Part shown: positions 1-8,497 of the stretch, piece by piece
Position numbering within the stretch: position 1 is the first letter of the stretch
Layout: every line of letters starts with the position of its first letter
DNA from: Vibrio halioticoli NBRC 102217
GTDB taxonomy: Bacteria; Pseudomonadota; Gammaproteobacteria; Enterobacterales; Vibrionaceae
Direction: 5' to 3'
Assembly (NCBI RefSeq): GCF_000496695.1
Contig: NZ_BAUJ01000040.1
Location: 1-48,719 of the forward strand
DNA length: 48,719 nucleotides
Position numbers and translations under genes: made by a program
The notes under the pieces: generated by a model
What the model saw: only the letters and a program-made list of their open reading frames with translations
The model's database searches: none
Told to the model about the DNA's origin: nothing

Positions 1-2
1 TC

Positions 3-509
3 TTTAACCGCCGTTTTAGTAAGCCTGCAAACTACCCAAAAGACATGCACCGTAAGGTTCGCGAATCTTCTGAAGAACTTGATGATATCTTTAGTTGGCA
101 AGAAACAAGAAAGCTCTCAAATGCACTGACATTCCAGTATGACAAGGTTGTTTACCTAATTGAAAACACTGAAGAAAACGCTCGATTGGTTCATGAAACA
201 GTGAAAGTACTCGACTATCCAGATGGACATATTGCCATTTGTTATGGCTACAAAAAGCTTAACTTCAAAATCTTCGATAAGTTAGAAAATGTAAATCAAG
301 CTCAAATAGTCGATAACAAACGTTTAGGCAATGTACTGAAGTTTGCTAAGCAAAAACAAGATGACTTTGATGAACAACAAAAACGCAGTAGAAGTAAAAA
401 ATCACCAAGACGAAAAGCCCAACAACGAGCTTTAAAAGAACAACTCAGGGCTATTAATCCAGTTCTAACCAATCCTGAGTTATTCAAATCCTCCAATACC
501 AAAGAATAG
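3..509 (+). CDS. ISNCY-family transposase, C-terminal part (5' end outside window)
   Basis: The frame is open to the left edge, so the gene is partial. About 168 residues are visible and end in a lysine/arginine-rich tail with many KKSPRRKAQQ-type residues. The stretch around DDIFSWQETRKLSNALTFQY, followed by a segment with YPDGHIAICY and IFDK, matches what I know of the C-terminal region of ISNCY-family transposases that carry a helix-turn-helix and a DDE catalytic core. The catalytic core itself lies outside the window, so activity cannot be judged. An internal ATG at 45 is probably not a real start because coding sense continues upstream. Short AT-rich repeats just downstream fit the right end of this element. 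Confidence 0.8.
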   Translation, partial: FNRRFSKPANYPKDMHRKVRESSEELDDIFSWQETRKLSNALTFQYDKVVYLIENTEENARLVHETVKVLDYPDGHIAICYGYKKLNFKIFDKLENVNQAQIVDNKRLGNVLKFAKQKQDDFDEQQKRSRSKKSPRRKAQQRALKEQLRAINPVLTNPELFKSSNTKE

Positions 510-576
510 TCAATCTTTAAAAAGTGACATTTCTAATTAGAAAAATAGAGGGACATTTTTAAATTGGATTGACACA
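510..576. mobile_element. probable right end of the ISNCY-type element
   Basis: Directly after the transposase stop lie two related 12-mers, TGACATTTCTAA at 525-536 and GGACATTTTTAA at 551-562, followed by TTGGATTGACA. This GACATTT repeat pattern is typical of the 3' end of ISNCY elements as I remember them. The exact terminal inverted repeat and target duplication cannot be set because the left end is outside the window. Confidence 0.5.
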
Positions 577-756
577 AAGTGAATATATTGGTTATAAATC
601 AGTTATCTAGCTTATATCTGCCTTTGACTTATCTCTACTGACTTATCTCTACCTTTGAAATGAACCTATTTGAGCTATGTTGTGCAGTACGTGTTTATTT
701 TTTCCTTAACTCTATACTGCACATTCGCTTCTCGTATTTTGTTCTTTTATATTCAA
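577..756. other. intergenic region with a tandem 14-bp duplication
   Basis: This is AT-rich DNA between the insertion sequence and the end of the DUF3634 gene. TGACTTATCTCTAC occurs twice back to back at 625-638 and 639-652. No convincing gene or strong terminator is seen. Confidence 0.5.
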
Positions 757-1056
757 CTAGCGTTTTTTGGTTTGAGCTTTTGAGTTTGGCAATGCGTTAC
801 GTAAAATGTGGCGCGTCTTGTTCGGTACGCTTTTTGAAAACTTCACTCGAAACTGTTTTCTTGTTTTGTAGATTTTAACTGTGCCATTAAATGGATGCTG
901 TTTGGCTATGTCTTTGCATCTATGCAGAAACGTTTTATCTACTTCTCCGGAATGTGAAGTGACTTCACCGTCTTTAAAGACCAATTTCATTTTAGGTTTG
1001 TCGTAAAGAATGATCGCAAAAATTAATGCGGCCGCAACTAAAATGACGTACAACAT
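757..1056 (-). CDS. DUF3634 family protein
   Basis: A 99-residue protein with an N-terminal hydrophobic segment (about residues 2-17, LYVILVAAALIFAIIL) followed by a basic cytoplasmic-looking part. The opening residues and the KMKLVFKDGEV stretch match the DUF3634 family common in Vibrio, for which I know no function. It is probably a single-pass inner-membrane protein. It lies 27 bases downstream of matP on the same strand and could be cotranscribed with it. A 72-residue frame on the opposite strand (660-878) overlaps it but has no family resemblance. Confidence 0.8.
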   Translation of the reverse strand: MLYVILVAAALIFAIILYDKPKMKLVFKDGEVTSHSGEVDKTFLHRCKDIAKQHPFNGTVKIYKTRKQFRVKFSKSVPNKTRHILRNALPNSKAQTKKR

Positions 1057-1083
1057 GCTTATCTCCTACTTAATAGATAATGA

Positions 1084-1533
1084 TTAGTCGGCTAAGAGTT
1101 TATTGAGATCTTCTTTAAGGAGATTCACTTTCTCGTTGGCTTTTTCGCTGCGTTGGGCTTCGCTGAGCAAGTATTCGATGGCATCTGATAAGGTGCAGCC
1201 TAATTCGTTAGCTCTATAAGAGAGTTTTTCCCAAACGCGGTAGTCTAAATCGATGGATTTCTTGCGTGTATGAACTTGCTCAGCGTTAAAATGACGCTTT
1301 CGCTTAGCTCGAATGGCTTGTTTGAGCTTATTATCAAGCTCGATGGACATATGTTTATCAATCCACTCTAAAACTTGAACCGGTTCGTGTTCAATTGCGC
1401 GCAGTAGTTCAACTGCGGCAGCATCAGCACTACTGTCAATATGGCGAGTGATTGTTTCTCCTTCTTTCCATTTTTTGACCAAGTAGTTCCATTTCCAACC
1501 ACATTCTAGGTTTTCTAGCTGTTGATATTTCAT
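1084..1533 (-). CDS. matP: macrodomain Ter protein MatP
   Basis: MatP binds matS sites in the terminus region, compacts the Ter macrodomain and couples it to the division machinery in enterobacteria and vibrios. The protein is 149 residues from the MKYQQLENLE start, as expected for the family (about 150). I chose this internal ATG because homologues begin exactly there; a frame opening eight codons upstream (1557) is less likely. The C-terminal ribbon-helix-helix DNA-binding part (roughly residues 85-140, with RKKSIDLDYRVWEKLSYRA) and the final helical tail are visible. In E. coli matP also sits next to ycbZ/lonB and fabA. A matS-like sequence lies 38 bases upstream of the start. Confidence 0.95.
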   Translation of the reverse strand: MKYQQLENLECGWKWNYLVKKWKEGETITRHIDSSADAAAVELLRAIEHEPVQVLEWIDKHMSIELDNKLKQAIRAKRKRHFNAEQVHTRKKSIDLDYRVWEKLSYRANELGCTLSDAIEYLLSEAQRSEKANEKVNLLKEDLNKLLAD

Positions 1534-1570
1534 GAGTCTAAAGTTAAGTCCATTCATTTAAAGGCATACG

Positions 1571-1583
1571 GTGACAGCGTAAC
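1571..1583. promoter_or_regulatory. matS-like site upstream of matP (one mismatch)
   Basis: GTGACAGCGTAAC matches the matS consensus GTGACRNYGTCAC at all positions but one (A for C at position 11). It lies in the matP-lonB divergent region, so it could be a MatP autoregulatory or structural site. It also falls inside an open frame with coding character, so chance is possible. Confidence 0.35.
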
Positions 1584-1753
1584 CCTAGACGACGATTTTG
1601 ACAATGCGATGACTTCTGATATTTGTGATAAAGCACAAAATGATGCAACGTGTCGTAAAATTGACCTTCAATAAAGCGCGAAAGCACTATTTTTCGGGTT
1701 ATCTTTTATTACCTTAGGTATACTAGCGCCATAGTATATTTTAGTAAGCATTT

Positions 1754-3391
1754 ATGAAATCCATAGATTGGCGACTCGCTACACCTCAACACGATATAGA
1801 CTCAAGTCGTAGATTGTTTCAATACACTGAAACGCCTTTTATTGCATTGCAGCCACGCTTAGCGGCCACGTTAAAACGATTTGTTGTTCTCGGACAAAAA
1901 GCCCCATTGCTGGCTATCAACAGTTCAGATACTGTTTTATCACGTAAGGAAATCACATCGGTACTGTCTTCATTGACAGAATTACCTGTATTACACAGTG
2001 AAACTCTTGCAGCAGAAGAATTACTTGGTAGTTACATTGTAACAAGCTCTGGTGAGGTGCAATCGACCATAGGTTTGCTTGAGCAGCAACACAATGGTTA
2101 CCTACTTATCTCAGCAAACGCTCTGTTGGTACAACCCACTACTCTACTTGCTATTCGTTCATTGCTAGCGGGCGAAGCTGTGTCACGGATCAACACTAGC
2201 AAAATGGGTTATGCACCAGATCAACGTTTTACTAGCTCAGTAAGAGTTGTGGTGGTTGGCGATCGCAGTCAACTAGCTGATCTTGATTATTTAGACCCTG
2301 CGTTCTCATCTTCACACACTATGTATACTGAAGTGGAAATGGATGTACGTATTGATGCGACAACCGTTGCCGCTTATTTAGGTTATGTGGCCAGTGTAGC
2401 GCACAGTGGCGGACTGCCTGACATGTCGGCTGGCGCTATTTATCATTTCCTGACTGCAGGTGCTCGAGTTTGTGAAGAGCAGCATTTTGTTCCACTGTCA
2501 TCATCATGGATTCAATCATTACTAATTGAAGCCTCTATTGAATCCTCTTCTGATTGCATTGAATCAAAGCATATAGATGCTGCATTAGATGCGCGTTACT
2601 ACCGTGAATCGTATCTGCCTAATCGAGCGCTAGACGATATTCTCGATGGACAGGTATTGATTCAAACCGAAGGTAAACAAGTAGGTCAAGTTAATGGCCT
2701 GACCGTGGTTGATATGCCGGGACACCCGGTTTCTTACGGTGAACCTGCTCGAATTTCCTGTGTTATTCACTTTGGTGACGGCGACGTATCAGACGTTGAG
2801 CGCAAAGCTGAACTCGGCGGCAATCTACATGCCAAAGGCATGATGATTATGCAGGCATTTCTCAGTAGCGCACTGGATTTAGATGAACCACTGCCATATT
2901 CAGCGTCAATTGTATTTGAACAATCGTATAGCGAAGTTGATGGAGATAGTGCTTCCTTGGCAGAGCTGTGTGCATTTGTCAGTGCGTTATCAGGTTATGA
3001 AATTAAGCAAAATATCGCTGTGACCGGCGCAGTTGATCAGTTTGGCCGTGTGCAAGCTGTCGGCGGACTTAATGAAAAAATTGAAGGTTTCTTCTATGTG
3101 TGCGCTCACCAAGGGTTAACGGGCGAGCAAGGTGTTATCTTACCCAAATCGAATCTACGTCATCTATCCTTACATAAAGACGTAGTTGAGGCGATAAAAC
3201 AAGGCAAGTTCCATATTTGGAGCGTAGAGGACGTACATCAAGCTCTGCCTATTATCACCGGACAACAATTTAGCGGCGACTGCGAAGATACGATTCTCAA
3301 CAAAATTGCAGAACGCATCGACAGGCTCAATCAGCATGATTTAGGCGAAAGTTTGCTTGAACGCTTAAAAAGAACGCTGTTTAGAGACTGA
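1754..3391 (+). CDS. lonB: Lon-type peptidase without ATPase motifs (LonB/YcbZ family)
   Basis: A 545-residue protein of the Lon-related S16 peptidase group represented by E. coli YcbZ. The C-terminal proteolytic domain carries the Ser-Lys dyad: Ser399 in DGDSAS and Lys442 in GGLNEK, 43 residues apart as in classical Lon. I see no Walker A motif in the N-terminal half, in line with the degenerate AAA-like part of this family, so ATP-dependent unfolding is not expected. It is divergent from matP and directly upstream of fabA, as in E. coli. Its stop codon (3389-3391) lies within the predicted FadR operator of fabA. Upstream, TATACT- and TATATT-like -10 sequences lie at about 1719-1740. The start at MKSIDWRL fits homologues. 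Confidence 0.9.
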   Translation: MKSIDWRLATPQHDIDSSRRLFQYTETPFIALQPRLAATLKRFVVLGQKAPLLAINSSDTVLSRKEITSVLSSLTELPVLHSETLAAEELLGSYIVTSSGEVQSTIGLLEQQHNGYLLISANALLVQPTTLLAIRSLLAGEAVSRINTSKMGYAPDQRFTSSVRVVVVGDRSQLADLDYLDPAFSSSHTMYTEVEMDVRIDATTVAAYLGYVASVAHSGGLPDMSAGAIYHFLTAGARVCEEQHFVPLSSSWIQSLLIEASIESSSDCIESKHIDAALDARYYRESYLPNRALDDILDGQVLIQTEGKQVGQVNGLTVVDMPGHPVSYGEPARISCVIHFGDGDVSDVERKAELGGNLHAKGMMIMQAFLSSALDLDEPLPYSASIVFEQSYSEVDGDSASLAELCAFVSALSGYEIKQNIAVTGAVDQFGRVQAVGGLNEKIEGFFYVCAHQGLTGEQGVILPKSNLRHLSLHKDVVEAIKQGKFHIWSVEDVHQALPIITGQQFSGDCEDTILNKIAERIDRLNQHDLGESLLERLKRTLFRD

Positions 3392-3402
3392 TCGGAGTTG
3401 TA
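3386..3402 (+). promoter_or_regulatory. FadR-type operator of fabA
   Basis: GACTGATCGGAGTTGTA fits the FadR consensus (AACTGGTCNGACNTGTT) at about 13-14 of 17 positions. Its centre (3394) lies about 40 bases before the transcription start predicted from the -10 below. FadR activates E. coli fabA from an operator near -40, so geometry and sequence agree. The site overlaps the lonB stop codon. Confidence 0.7.
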
Positions 3403-3421
3403 AGTACCATACTGCATCACA

Positions 3422-3427
3422 TAAGAT
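3422..3427 (+). promoter_or_regulatory. fabA -10 element
   Basis: TAAGAT (consensus TATAAT) is placed so that a start near 3434 would put the FadR site at about -40. The leader to the fabA ATG at 3459 would be about 25 bases. No good -35 hexamer is seen, as expected for an activated promoter. Confidence 0.55.
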
Positions 3428-3458
3428 GCAGGTTCAAAAAATCTGGAGACTCAATACA

Positions 3459-3989
3459 ATGCAACAAAAACCTTGCGATATCGCAAACTCATATGATCGT
3501 GACGACCTATTAGCATCAAGCCGTGGTGAACTATTTGGCCCTCAAGGTCCACAATTACCTGCGCCTAATATGCTGATGATGGACCGTGTGACTAAAATGT
3601 CACAAACCGAAGGTGAGTTTGGCAAAGGTCTTATTACTGCAGAATTAGATATTACTCCAGACCTATGGTTTTTCGATTGCCACTTCCCTGGTGACCCAGT
3701 AATGCCTGGTTGTCTTGGGCTTGACGCTATGTGGCAATTGGTTGGTTTCTTCCTTGGCTGGATTGGTGGTGAAGGTAAAGGACGCGCACTGGGTGTTGGT
3801 GAAGTTAAATTCACTGGTCAAGTGTTGCCAACAGCGAAAAAAGTAACGTACGAAATTCACATGAAGCGTGTTGTTAACCGTAAACTGGTTATGGGCATGG
3901 CTGACGGTCGTGTTCTGGTAGATGGCAAAGAAATCTACGTTGCAAAAGACCTTAAAGTGGGTCTATTCAAAGACACTTCTAAGTTTTAA
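3459..3989 (+). CDS. fabA: 3-hydroxydecanoyl-ACP dehydratase/isomerase FabA
   Basis: FabA dehydrates 3-hydroxydecanoyl-ACP and isomerises trans-2- to cis-3-decenoyl-ACP, the branch point to unsaturated fatty acids. The protein has 176 residues (E. coli 172). The hot-dog fold active-site pair is visible: His75 in [14 protein letters not shown] and Asp89 in GLDAMWQL, 14 residues apart as in E. coli His70/Asp84. I chose the ATG at 3459 because [18 protein letters not shown] aligns with family N-termini and GGAG lies upstream. An in-frame ATG at 3426 would start inside the promoter. It is followed by a strong terminator. Confidence 0.97.
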   Translation: MQQKPCDIANSYDRDDLLASSRGELFGPQGPQLPAPNMLMMDRVTKMSQTEGEFGKGLITAELDITPDLWFFDCHFPGDPVMPGCLGLDAMWQLVGFFLGWIGGEGKGRALGVGEVKFTGQVLPTAKKVTYEIHMKRVVNRKLVMGMADGRVLVDGKEIYVAKDLKVGLFKDTSKF

Positions 3990-4014
3990 TCTCTTTAAAA
4001 AAGAGAACGTTTTG

Positions 4015-4044
4015 AAGCCACGATTTATATCGTGGCTTTTTTGT
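4015..4044 (+). terminator. fabA terminator
   Basis: Perfect 10-bp stem AAGCCACGAT/ATCGTGGCTT with a TTAT loop, followed by a T-rich tract. Confidence 0.9.
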
Positions 4045-4144
4045 TTTTAGCCCTATTGAATCGTATGGTTACCGTAAGTAGTTGAAGTTGGATATTTTTT
4101 GTTTATAGAAATTTAGTTATAGTGCATTAGAGTTGTAAAAACAA

Positions 4145-4158
4145 ACCCCAAACGGGGT
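4145..4158 (-). terminator. rmf terminator
   Basis: Short stem ACCCC/GGGGT with a four-base loop. On the minus strand it is followed by a T-rich run, 12 bases past the rmf stop. Confidence 0.65.
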
Positions 4159-4170
4159 CTGCTCTTCAGG

Positions 4171-4344
4171 TTATTTATAAAGACCGGACTCTAGGTCACC
4201 TTTCGCGTCTCTCCAACCTCCCAACCATTGTGATTTAGCGTCTGTCTGTTGATATGGGCAAGTATCACTTGAGCGACCATTAAGCCCCGCTTTGTAACCT
4301 TGGGACTGTGCTCTCTCAAGACGGTCGCGTTTTTGTCTCTTCAT
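4171..4344 (-). CDS. rmf: ribosome modulation factor
   Basis: Rmf dimerises 70S ribosomes into inactive 100S particles in stationary phase. The 57-residue basic protein starts MKRQKRDRLERAQSQGYKAG and contains DAKSQWLGGWRDA, the conserved core of the family (E. coli 55 residues). The start at 4344 is preceded by AGAGGA; the frame continues upstream without family similarity. It is next to and convergent with fabA, as in E. coli, where rmf is controlled by ppGpp and growth rate. I cannot see that control in this sequence. Confidence 0.95.
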   Translation of the reverse strand: MKRQKRDRLERAQSQGYKAGLNGRSSDTCPYQQTDAKSQWLGGWRDAKGDLESGLYK

Positions 4345-4501
4345 AGTTAAATCCTCTAACCTTTCGATAAACAAATGGGTGGATGGTTTCTTTGAACAAC
4401 AAACGGCTGTTGAATTACGAAACGATTTATTGTCATACACAATGTGTGTATGCAATGCACCCTATATAAGATTCGTTCAAAAACGAGCTTTTCTCAAGGT
4501 C

Positions 4502-4538
4502 AAAAAAAGGACAATATCAAATTTGTGATATTGTCCTT
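4502..4538 (-). terminator. terminator of the rlmL-grx-uup-DUF3466 run
   Basis: Perfect 13-bp inverted repeat AAGGACAATATCA/TGATATTGTCCTT with a short loop. On the minus strand a run of T follows. It lies 30 bases past the DUF3466 stop. Confidence 0.85.
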
Positions 4539-4567
4539 CGATATTTATCTTAAAATCTGACGTAACG

Positions 4568-6565
4568 CTACTGCTTAACGCGACGACGCAAGCTTAATAA
4601 TCCCAATAATCCAATCATCCAAGGTCCTAAACTACCACCTTGGCGAGAGATCTGCTCTTCAGCTACGCTACGCGGAGTAATAGTTGCAGTTGCGGTATCA
4701 TCATTAAGATCAACGGTAGGCTCTAATTTAACTGCAACAATGGTTTCAACACCTTTCCCTTCACCACAATAAGCATTATGTCCGGTATTGTCGTAACCAC
4801 CGGCGCAATATAAAGCGGTGGCTGAAATCTCACCTTTGTCGTTAATATCTGATGCCGCTATGATGCGGTAATGGTTATTGGTGCCATCCACAACTTCGTC
4901 GTTGGTTAAATCATCTAACCACCAAGCGCGGTTTTCAAACAATTTACGACGAGCGTCATGGGTGCCATTAAAATCATAAGGGTTAATAAACCCACGGTGT
5001 CTACGCTGTTTACCGCCGTATTCACGCGCTGTTTCTGCATCGATAGTACCTACGATTTCATTGTAGTTATTTACCGCTTGCGCTTCACCACCAGAGCCTC
5101 TAAAGAAAATTGACTCTCCGGTATCGGCAAAGTATGTCGCCGTAGGCGTGTCTTGACTGGCATCAGCGATAAACATTCGGTTGGCTGCAGCACCGTTTTC
5201 CGGAATATAACCGCTGCGTTTTGATTCACCAATCACAAGCAAGTTGTTATTGATATCGGTCGCTTTGGTATTGGAATAGATGAAATCACTGCCGCTTTTC
5301 ACTTTAGCGCCGTTAATAAATACGGTTTTCCACGCTTCAGATTGCGTGATATCAAAGTCACCACTGTCTTCATCAGGAACAAAAATCGCAGCTTGCATCA
5401 TTAGGTTGTTATCATCACGATCCGTGTTGTAACCCACTAAAACAGGCTTGCCGTTATATTTAGTTTCTTCAGGATCGGTGCCGTCTTCATTTGCAATTAG
5501 AGTGTTATCTGGTACTACGGCGCCGCGAACACTAGACATATAAGACTTAGCATCGCGAATTCCTGAATCCTCTTCAGCCGCAGTCATATTAACCCAACTA
5601 CTGACCGCAACACCTTTGTCTGGCGTAGATACATCCCAAACAAACCCTTTGGTAGAGAACGCAAAGTTCTGACAATAACTCTCCGCACCAGGATCATCGA
5701 TCGCTGTACCACCAGGCATGCAGCGGCCTACATCACGACCATCAAAGTCTTTACCACCATCGTTATAATCAAATGGCGTAACTGACGCACTGCCGACTAC
5801 ATAGGTCTTACTATCATAAGTAAATGAATCAAATGCCATAGTACGGCCCATTTTAGTGACAATGTCACTAACAGGCTTGCCGTTATTGGTTACCGCTGGA
5901 AGTAATATGCTATCGCCCACAAAACCGCGTTCTCTAAATGCTAAACCGTAATTGCCGAAGTCGTAATAACCACTGCTGGTCGTGCCCATAACATCGCCAT
6001 CAACACTGAATTTGTTGACCACAACATTATTAGAGTTAGCCACCCACGTACCACCACCAGGTTGGTAGGTAGATGAAGGCTCGGTGGTGAATAACTGAGT
6101 AGAGGTTCCTGACGTGGTAGCGTTCGCTGCAGCATCGGTATTGCTAGTATAAACGGTTGAAAAGCCTTTCGCATTGGCTTGATAGTTACTTTGATAAAAC
6201 GCATCACGCTCGCGCTCTAAACCACCTTTATTATTGATGCCATGCCATTCACGTTCGGCCCAGTTCTCACAACTGTTGTAGCCTAACTCGCGGTAACAAT
6301 AACTTTCTAGATCGGTCCAGTTCTGATAAGTGAAAGTGTTATCCACCCCAAAAGGCGCTTCGTCACGGTAAGGAATGCCGTCAGTACCGTCTCGGGTATC
6401 GCCAGCCACATTGCCGTTCTCGTCTATTGCGCTGGCATAAGATTCAGCGCCAAGATTAGCTGGAACAGTCACCTGCACAACATTATAAAGGTTGGCATTA
6501 GCGCCATACGAAGCCATAACCAAACTGGCTACGGCTGTAAGTTTAAAGATACGACTACGGTTCAA
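4568..6565 (-). CDS. DUF3466 family exported protein with GlyGly-CTERM tail
   Basis: A 665-residue exported protein with a typical signal peptide (about residues 1-24, ending SYGANA). Its middle part consists of extracellular-type beta-rich sequence with many Asp, Asn and Gly residues. The C-terminus reads GGSLGPWMIGLLGLLSLRRR: a Gly-Gly motif, one hydrophobic helix and a basic cluster. This is the GlyGly-CTERM sorting signal processed by rhombosortase. The protein is thus likely anchored, cleaved and passed to type II secretion or the surface. I recognise DUF3466 but know no biochemical function. It starts six bases after the uup stop and is probably cotranscribed with it. An exact matS site lies inside the gene. 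Confidence 0.8.
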   Translation of the reverse strand: MNRSRIFKLTAVASLVMASYGANANLYNVVQVTVPANLGAESYASAIDENGNVAGDTRDGTDGIPYRDEAPFGVDNTFTYQNWTDLESYCYRELGYNSCENWAEREWHGINNKGGLERERDAFYQSNYQANAKGFSTVYTSNTDAAANATTSGTSTQLFTTEPSSTYQPGGGTWVANSNNVVVNKFSVDGDVMGTTSSGYYDFGNYGLAFRERGFVGDSILLPAVTNNGKPVSDIVTKMGRTMAFDSFTYDSKTYVVGSASVTPFDYNDGGKDFDGRDVGRCMPGGTAIDDPGAESYCQNFAFSTKGFVWDVSTPDKGVAVSSWVNMTAAEEDSGIRDAKSYMSSVRGAVVPDNTLIANEDGTDPEETKYNGKPVLVGYNTDRDDNNLMMQAAIFVPDEDSGDFDITQSEAWKTVFINGAKVKSGSDFIYSNTKATDINNNLLVIGESKRSGYIPENGAAANRMFIADASQDTPTATYFADTGESIFFRGSGGEAQAVNNYNEIVGTIDAETAREYGGKQRRHRGFINPYDFNGTHDARRKLFENRAWWLDDLTNDEVVDGTNNHYRIIAASDINDKGEISATALYCAGGYDNTGHNAYCGEGKGVETIVAVKLEPTVDLNDDTATATITPRSVAEEQISRQGGSLGPWMIGLLGLLSLRRRVKQ
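5856..5868. other. matS site (exact match)
   Basis: GTGACAATGTCAC fits every position of the palindromic matS consensus GTGACRNYGTCAC, the binding site of MatP, whose gene lies about 4.3 kb away. The site is inside the DUF3466 coding region, as many matS sites are intragenic. Confidence 0.75.
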
Positions 6566-6571
6566 AATCTG

Positions 6572-8497
6572 TTATTCCTGCTGCATTGCTTCAAGCTCTT
6601 CCCAGCGCTCAAATGCTATTTCTAGTTCCTGCTCCTTGGAAGCTAACTCCTCAAGCACAGGCTGTGTTTCCTCTACAGGAAGAGAGAAAAAAGTGGAGTC
6701 ATTGACTCGTTCCTGTAGGCTTTCAATGTGTTCTTCAAGTTGTTCTAGAAGTTGTGGTAGCGATTCTAACTCACGTAGCAACTTATACGACAACTTTTTG
6801 CTGTTATTGCGACTTGGTTTACTACTTGATTTCTTAGTTGCTTTATCTGTAACCACTACGTCACTTTTGCTTGCCACAAATTCCTGACGAGAGGCTTTCA
6901 CTTGAGCGCGCTGCTGCTGCGCATCATGGTAACCGCCAACGAACTCCTCGATACGACCATTACCTTCAAAAATCCAACTTGCCATGACTGTATTGTCGAC
7001 AAACTCACGGTCGTGACTCACTAAAAGTAAAGTACCCTGATAGTTGGCAAGTAAATCTTCTAAAAGTTCCAATGTTTCGATATCTAAATCGTTGGTTGGT
7101 TCATCTAAAACCAATAAATTGTTCGATTTAAGGAAAATTCGCGCCAATAACAGACGGTTTTTCTCACCACCAGACAAGGCTTTTACCGGAGAACGCGCAC
7201 GTCTTGGTGAGAATAGGAAATCTTGTAAGTAGCTGAGCGCATGACGCTCACGCCCGCCCACAGTAACCTCTTGTTTGCCGTCAGCTAAGTTATCAATTAC
7301 GGTTTTTTCTGGGTCAAGCGCTTCACGGTATTGGTCAAAATAAGCAATTTCCAGCTTAGTACCACAATGCAAACGTCCTGAATCCGGTTTAATGTCGCCA
7401 AGCATCAGTTTAAGCAAAGTACTCTTACCACAACCGTTAGGTCCAATGAGTGCAACCTTATCGCCACGCATCACTGAGAAACTAAAGTCGTTAATAATCG
7501 TTTTACCATCAATGGCATAACTAATGTTCTCAGCTTCAAAGACAATTTTGCCGCTGCGCGTACCATCATCGATCTGTATGTTAGCCTTGCCCTGCACTTC
7601 AATGCGATCTTTACGCTCACGACGTAATTGTTTCAGTGCTCTAACGCGGCCTTCGTTACGAGTACGGCGTGCTTTGATGCCTTGACGTATCCAAGTCTCT
7701 TCTTGAGCAAGCTTTTTATCAAATTCGGCGTTTTGCGCTTCTTCAACGCGAATCGCTTCTTCTTTATCAATTAAGTATTGCTGATAGTTACCTGGGAATG
7801 ACGAAAGTTTCCCTCTATCAAGATCAACAATACGAGTCGCCATTGATTGAATAAAGCTTCTATCGTGCGAAATAAAGATGATTGAACCGCGGAAATCTTT
7901 CAAAAAGGTTTCTAGCCATTCAATGGTGGTCACATCAAGGTGGTTGGTTGGCTCATCAAGCAGCAATACATCAGGATCGCACACCAAAGCGCGCGCTAAC
8001 GCCGCTTTACGTTGCCACCCACCCGATAAATCCGTCAATAAAGTGTGAGGATCTAGCGCTAAGGCTTCCAAGACATTGGTAATGCGGCTTTTAAAACGCC
8101 ATGCACCGCTATGATCAAGGGTTTCTTGAACCTTAGATAAACGGTTAATGTTTTTTTCGCTTGGGTCTTCCGCCACCAGATCCAACAGATCTTGGTAGAT
8201 CTTAAGCTGTTTACCGATTTCAGCTAAACCTTCAGACACGTATTCATAGACGGTGCCTTCTTGATTACGCGGTGGATCTTGTTCTAAGCGAGAGATAACC
8301 ACATCTTGGGTTATCTGCATATTGCCATCGTCCATTTGCACGTTGCCTGCAATCACCTTCATTAAGGTGGATTTACCGGCGCCGTTGCGTCCCACGAGAC
8401 AAACGCGTTCGTTCTCTTGTAGCTGAAAATCAGCGTTATCCAACAGAGGGATATCACCGAAAGCCAATTGACCATTATGAATGGTAAGTAATGCCAT
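6572..8497 (-). CDS. uup: ABC-F ATPase Uup
   Basis: A 641-residue cytoplasmic tandem ATPase of the ABC-F group without membrane segments. The first cassette has Walker A GRNGAGKST (about residues 36-44), signature LSGGWQRK and Walker B LLLDEPTNHLD. The second has GPNGCGKST, LSGGEKNR and LLVLDEPTNDLD. A charged C-terminal coiled coil (about residues 555-641) matches the DNA-binding tail of Uup. E. coli Uup limits precise transposon excision and acts on ribosomes or branched DNA intermediates. Its start overlaps the 3' end of the glutaredoxin gene by 23 bases, so the two are translationally coupled. In E. coli, uup is likewise adjacent to rlmL. Confidence 0.95.
   Translation of the reverse strand: MALLTIHNGQLAFGDIPLLDNADFQLQENERVCLVGRNGAGKSTLMKVIAGNVQMDDGNMQITQDVVISRLEQDPPRNQEGTVYEYVSEGLAEIGKQLKIYQDLLDLVAEDPSEKNINRLSKVQETLDHSGAWRFKSRITNVLEALALDPHTLLTDLSGGWQRKAALARALVCDPDVLLLDEPTNHLDVTTIEWLETFLKDFRGSIIFISHDRSFIQSMATRIVDLDRGKLSSFPGNYQQYLIDKEEAIRVEEAQNAEFDKKLAQEETWIRQGIKARRTRNEGRVRALKQLRRERKDRIEVQGKANIQIDDGTRSGKIVFEAENISYAIDGKTIINDFSFSVMRGDKVALIGPNGCGKSTLLKLMLGDIKPDSGRLHCGTKLEIAYFDQYREALDPEKTVIDNLADGKQEVTVGGRERHALSYLQDFLFSPRRARSPVKALSGGEKNRLLLARIFLKSNNLLVLDEPTNDLDIETLELLEDLLANYQGTLLLVSHDREFVDNTVMASWIFEGNGRIEEFVGGYHDAQQQRAQVKASRQEFVASKSDVVVTDKATKKSSSKPSRNNSKKLSYKLLRELESLPQLLEQLEEHIESLQERVNDSTFFSLPVEETQPVLEELASKEQELEIAFERWEELEAMQQE

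Noticed and set aside
660..878. 72-residue plus-strand frame antisense to the DUF3634 gene
   Set aside because: It overlaps a recognised family gene on the other strand and has cysteine/phenylalanine-rich, antisense-like composition with no ribosome binding site.
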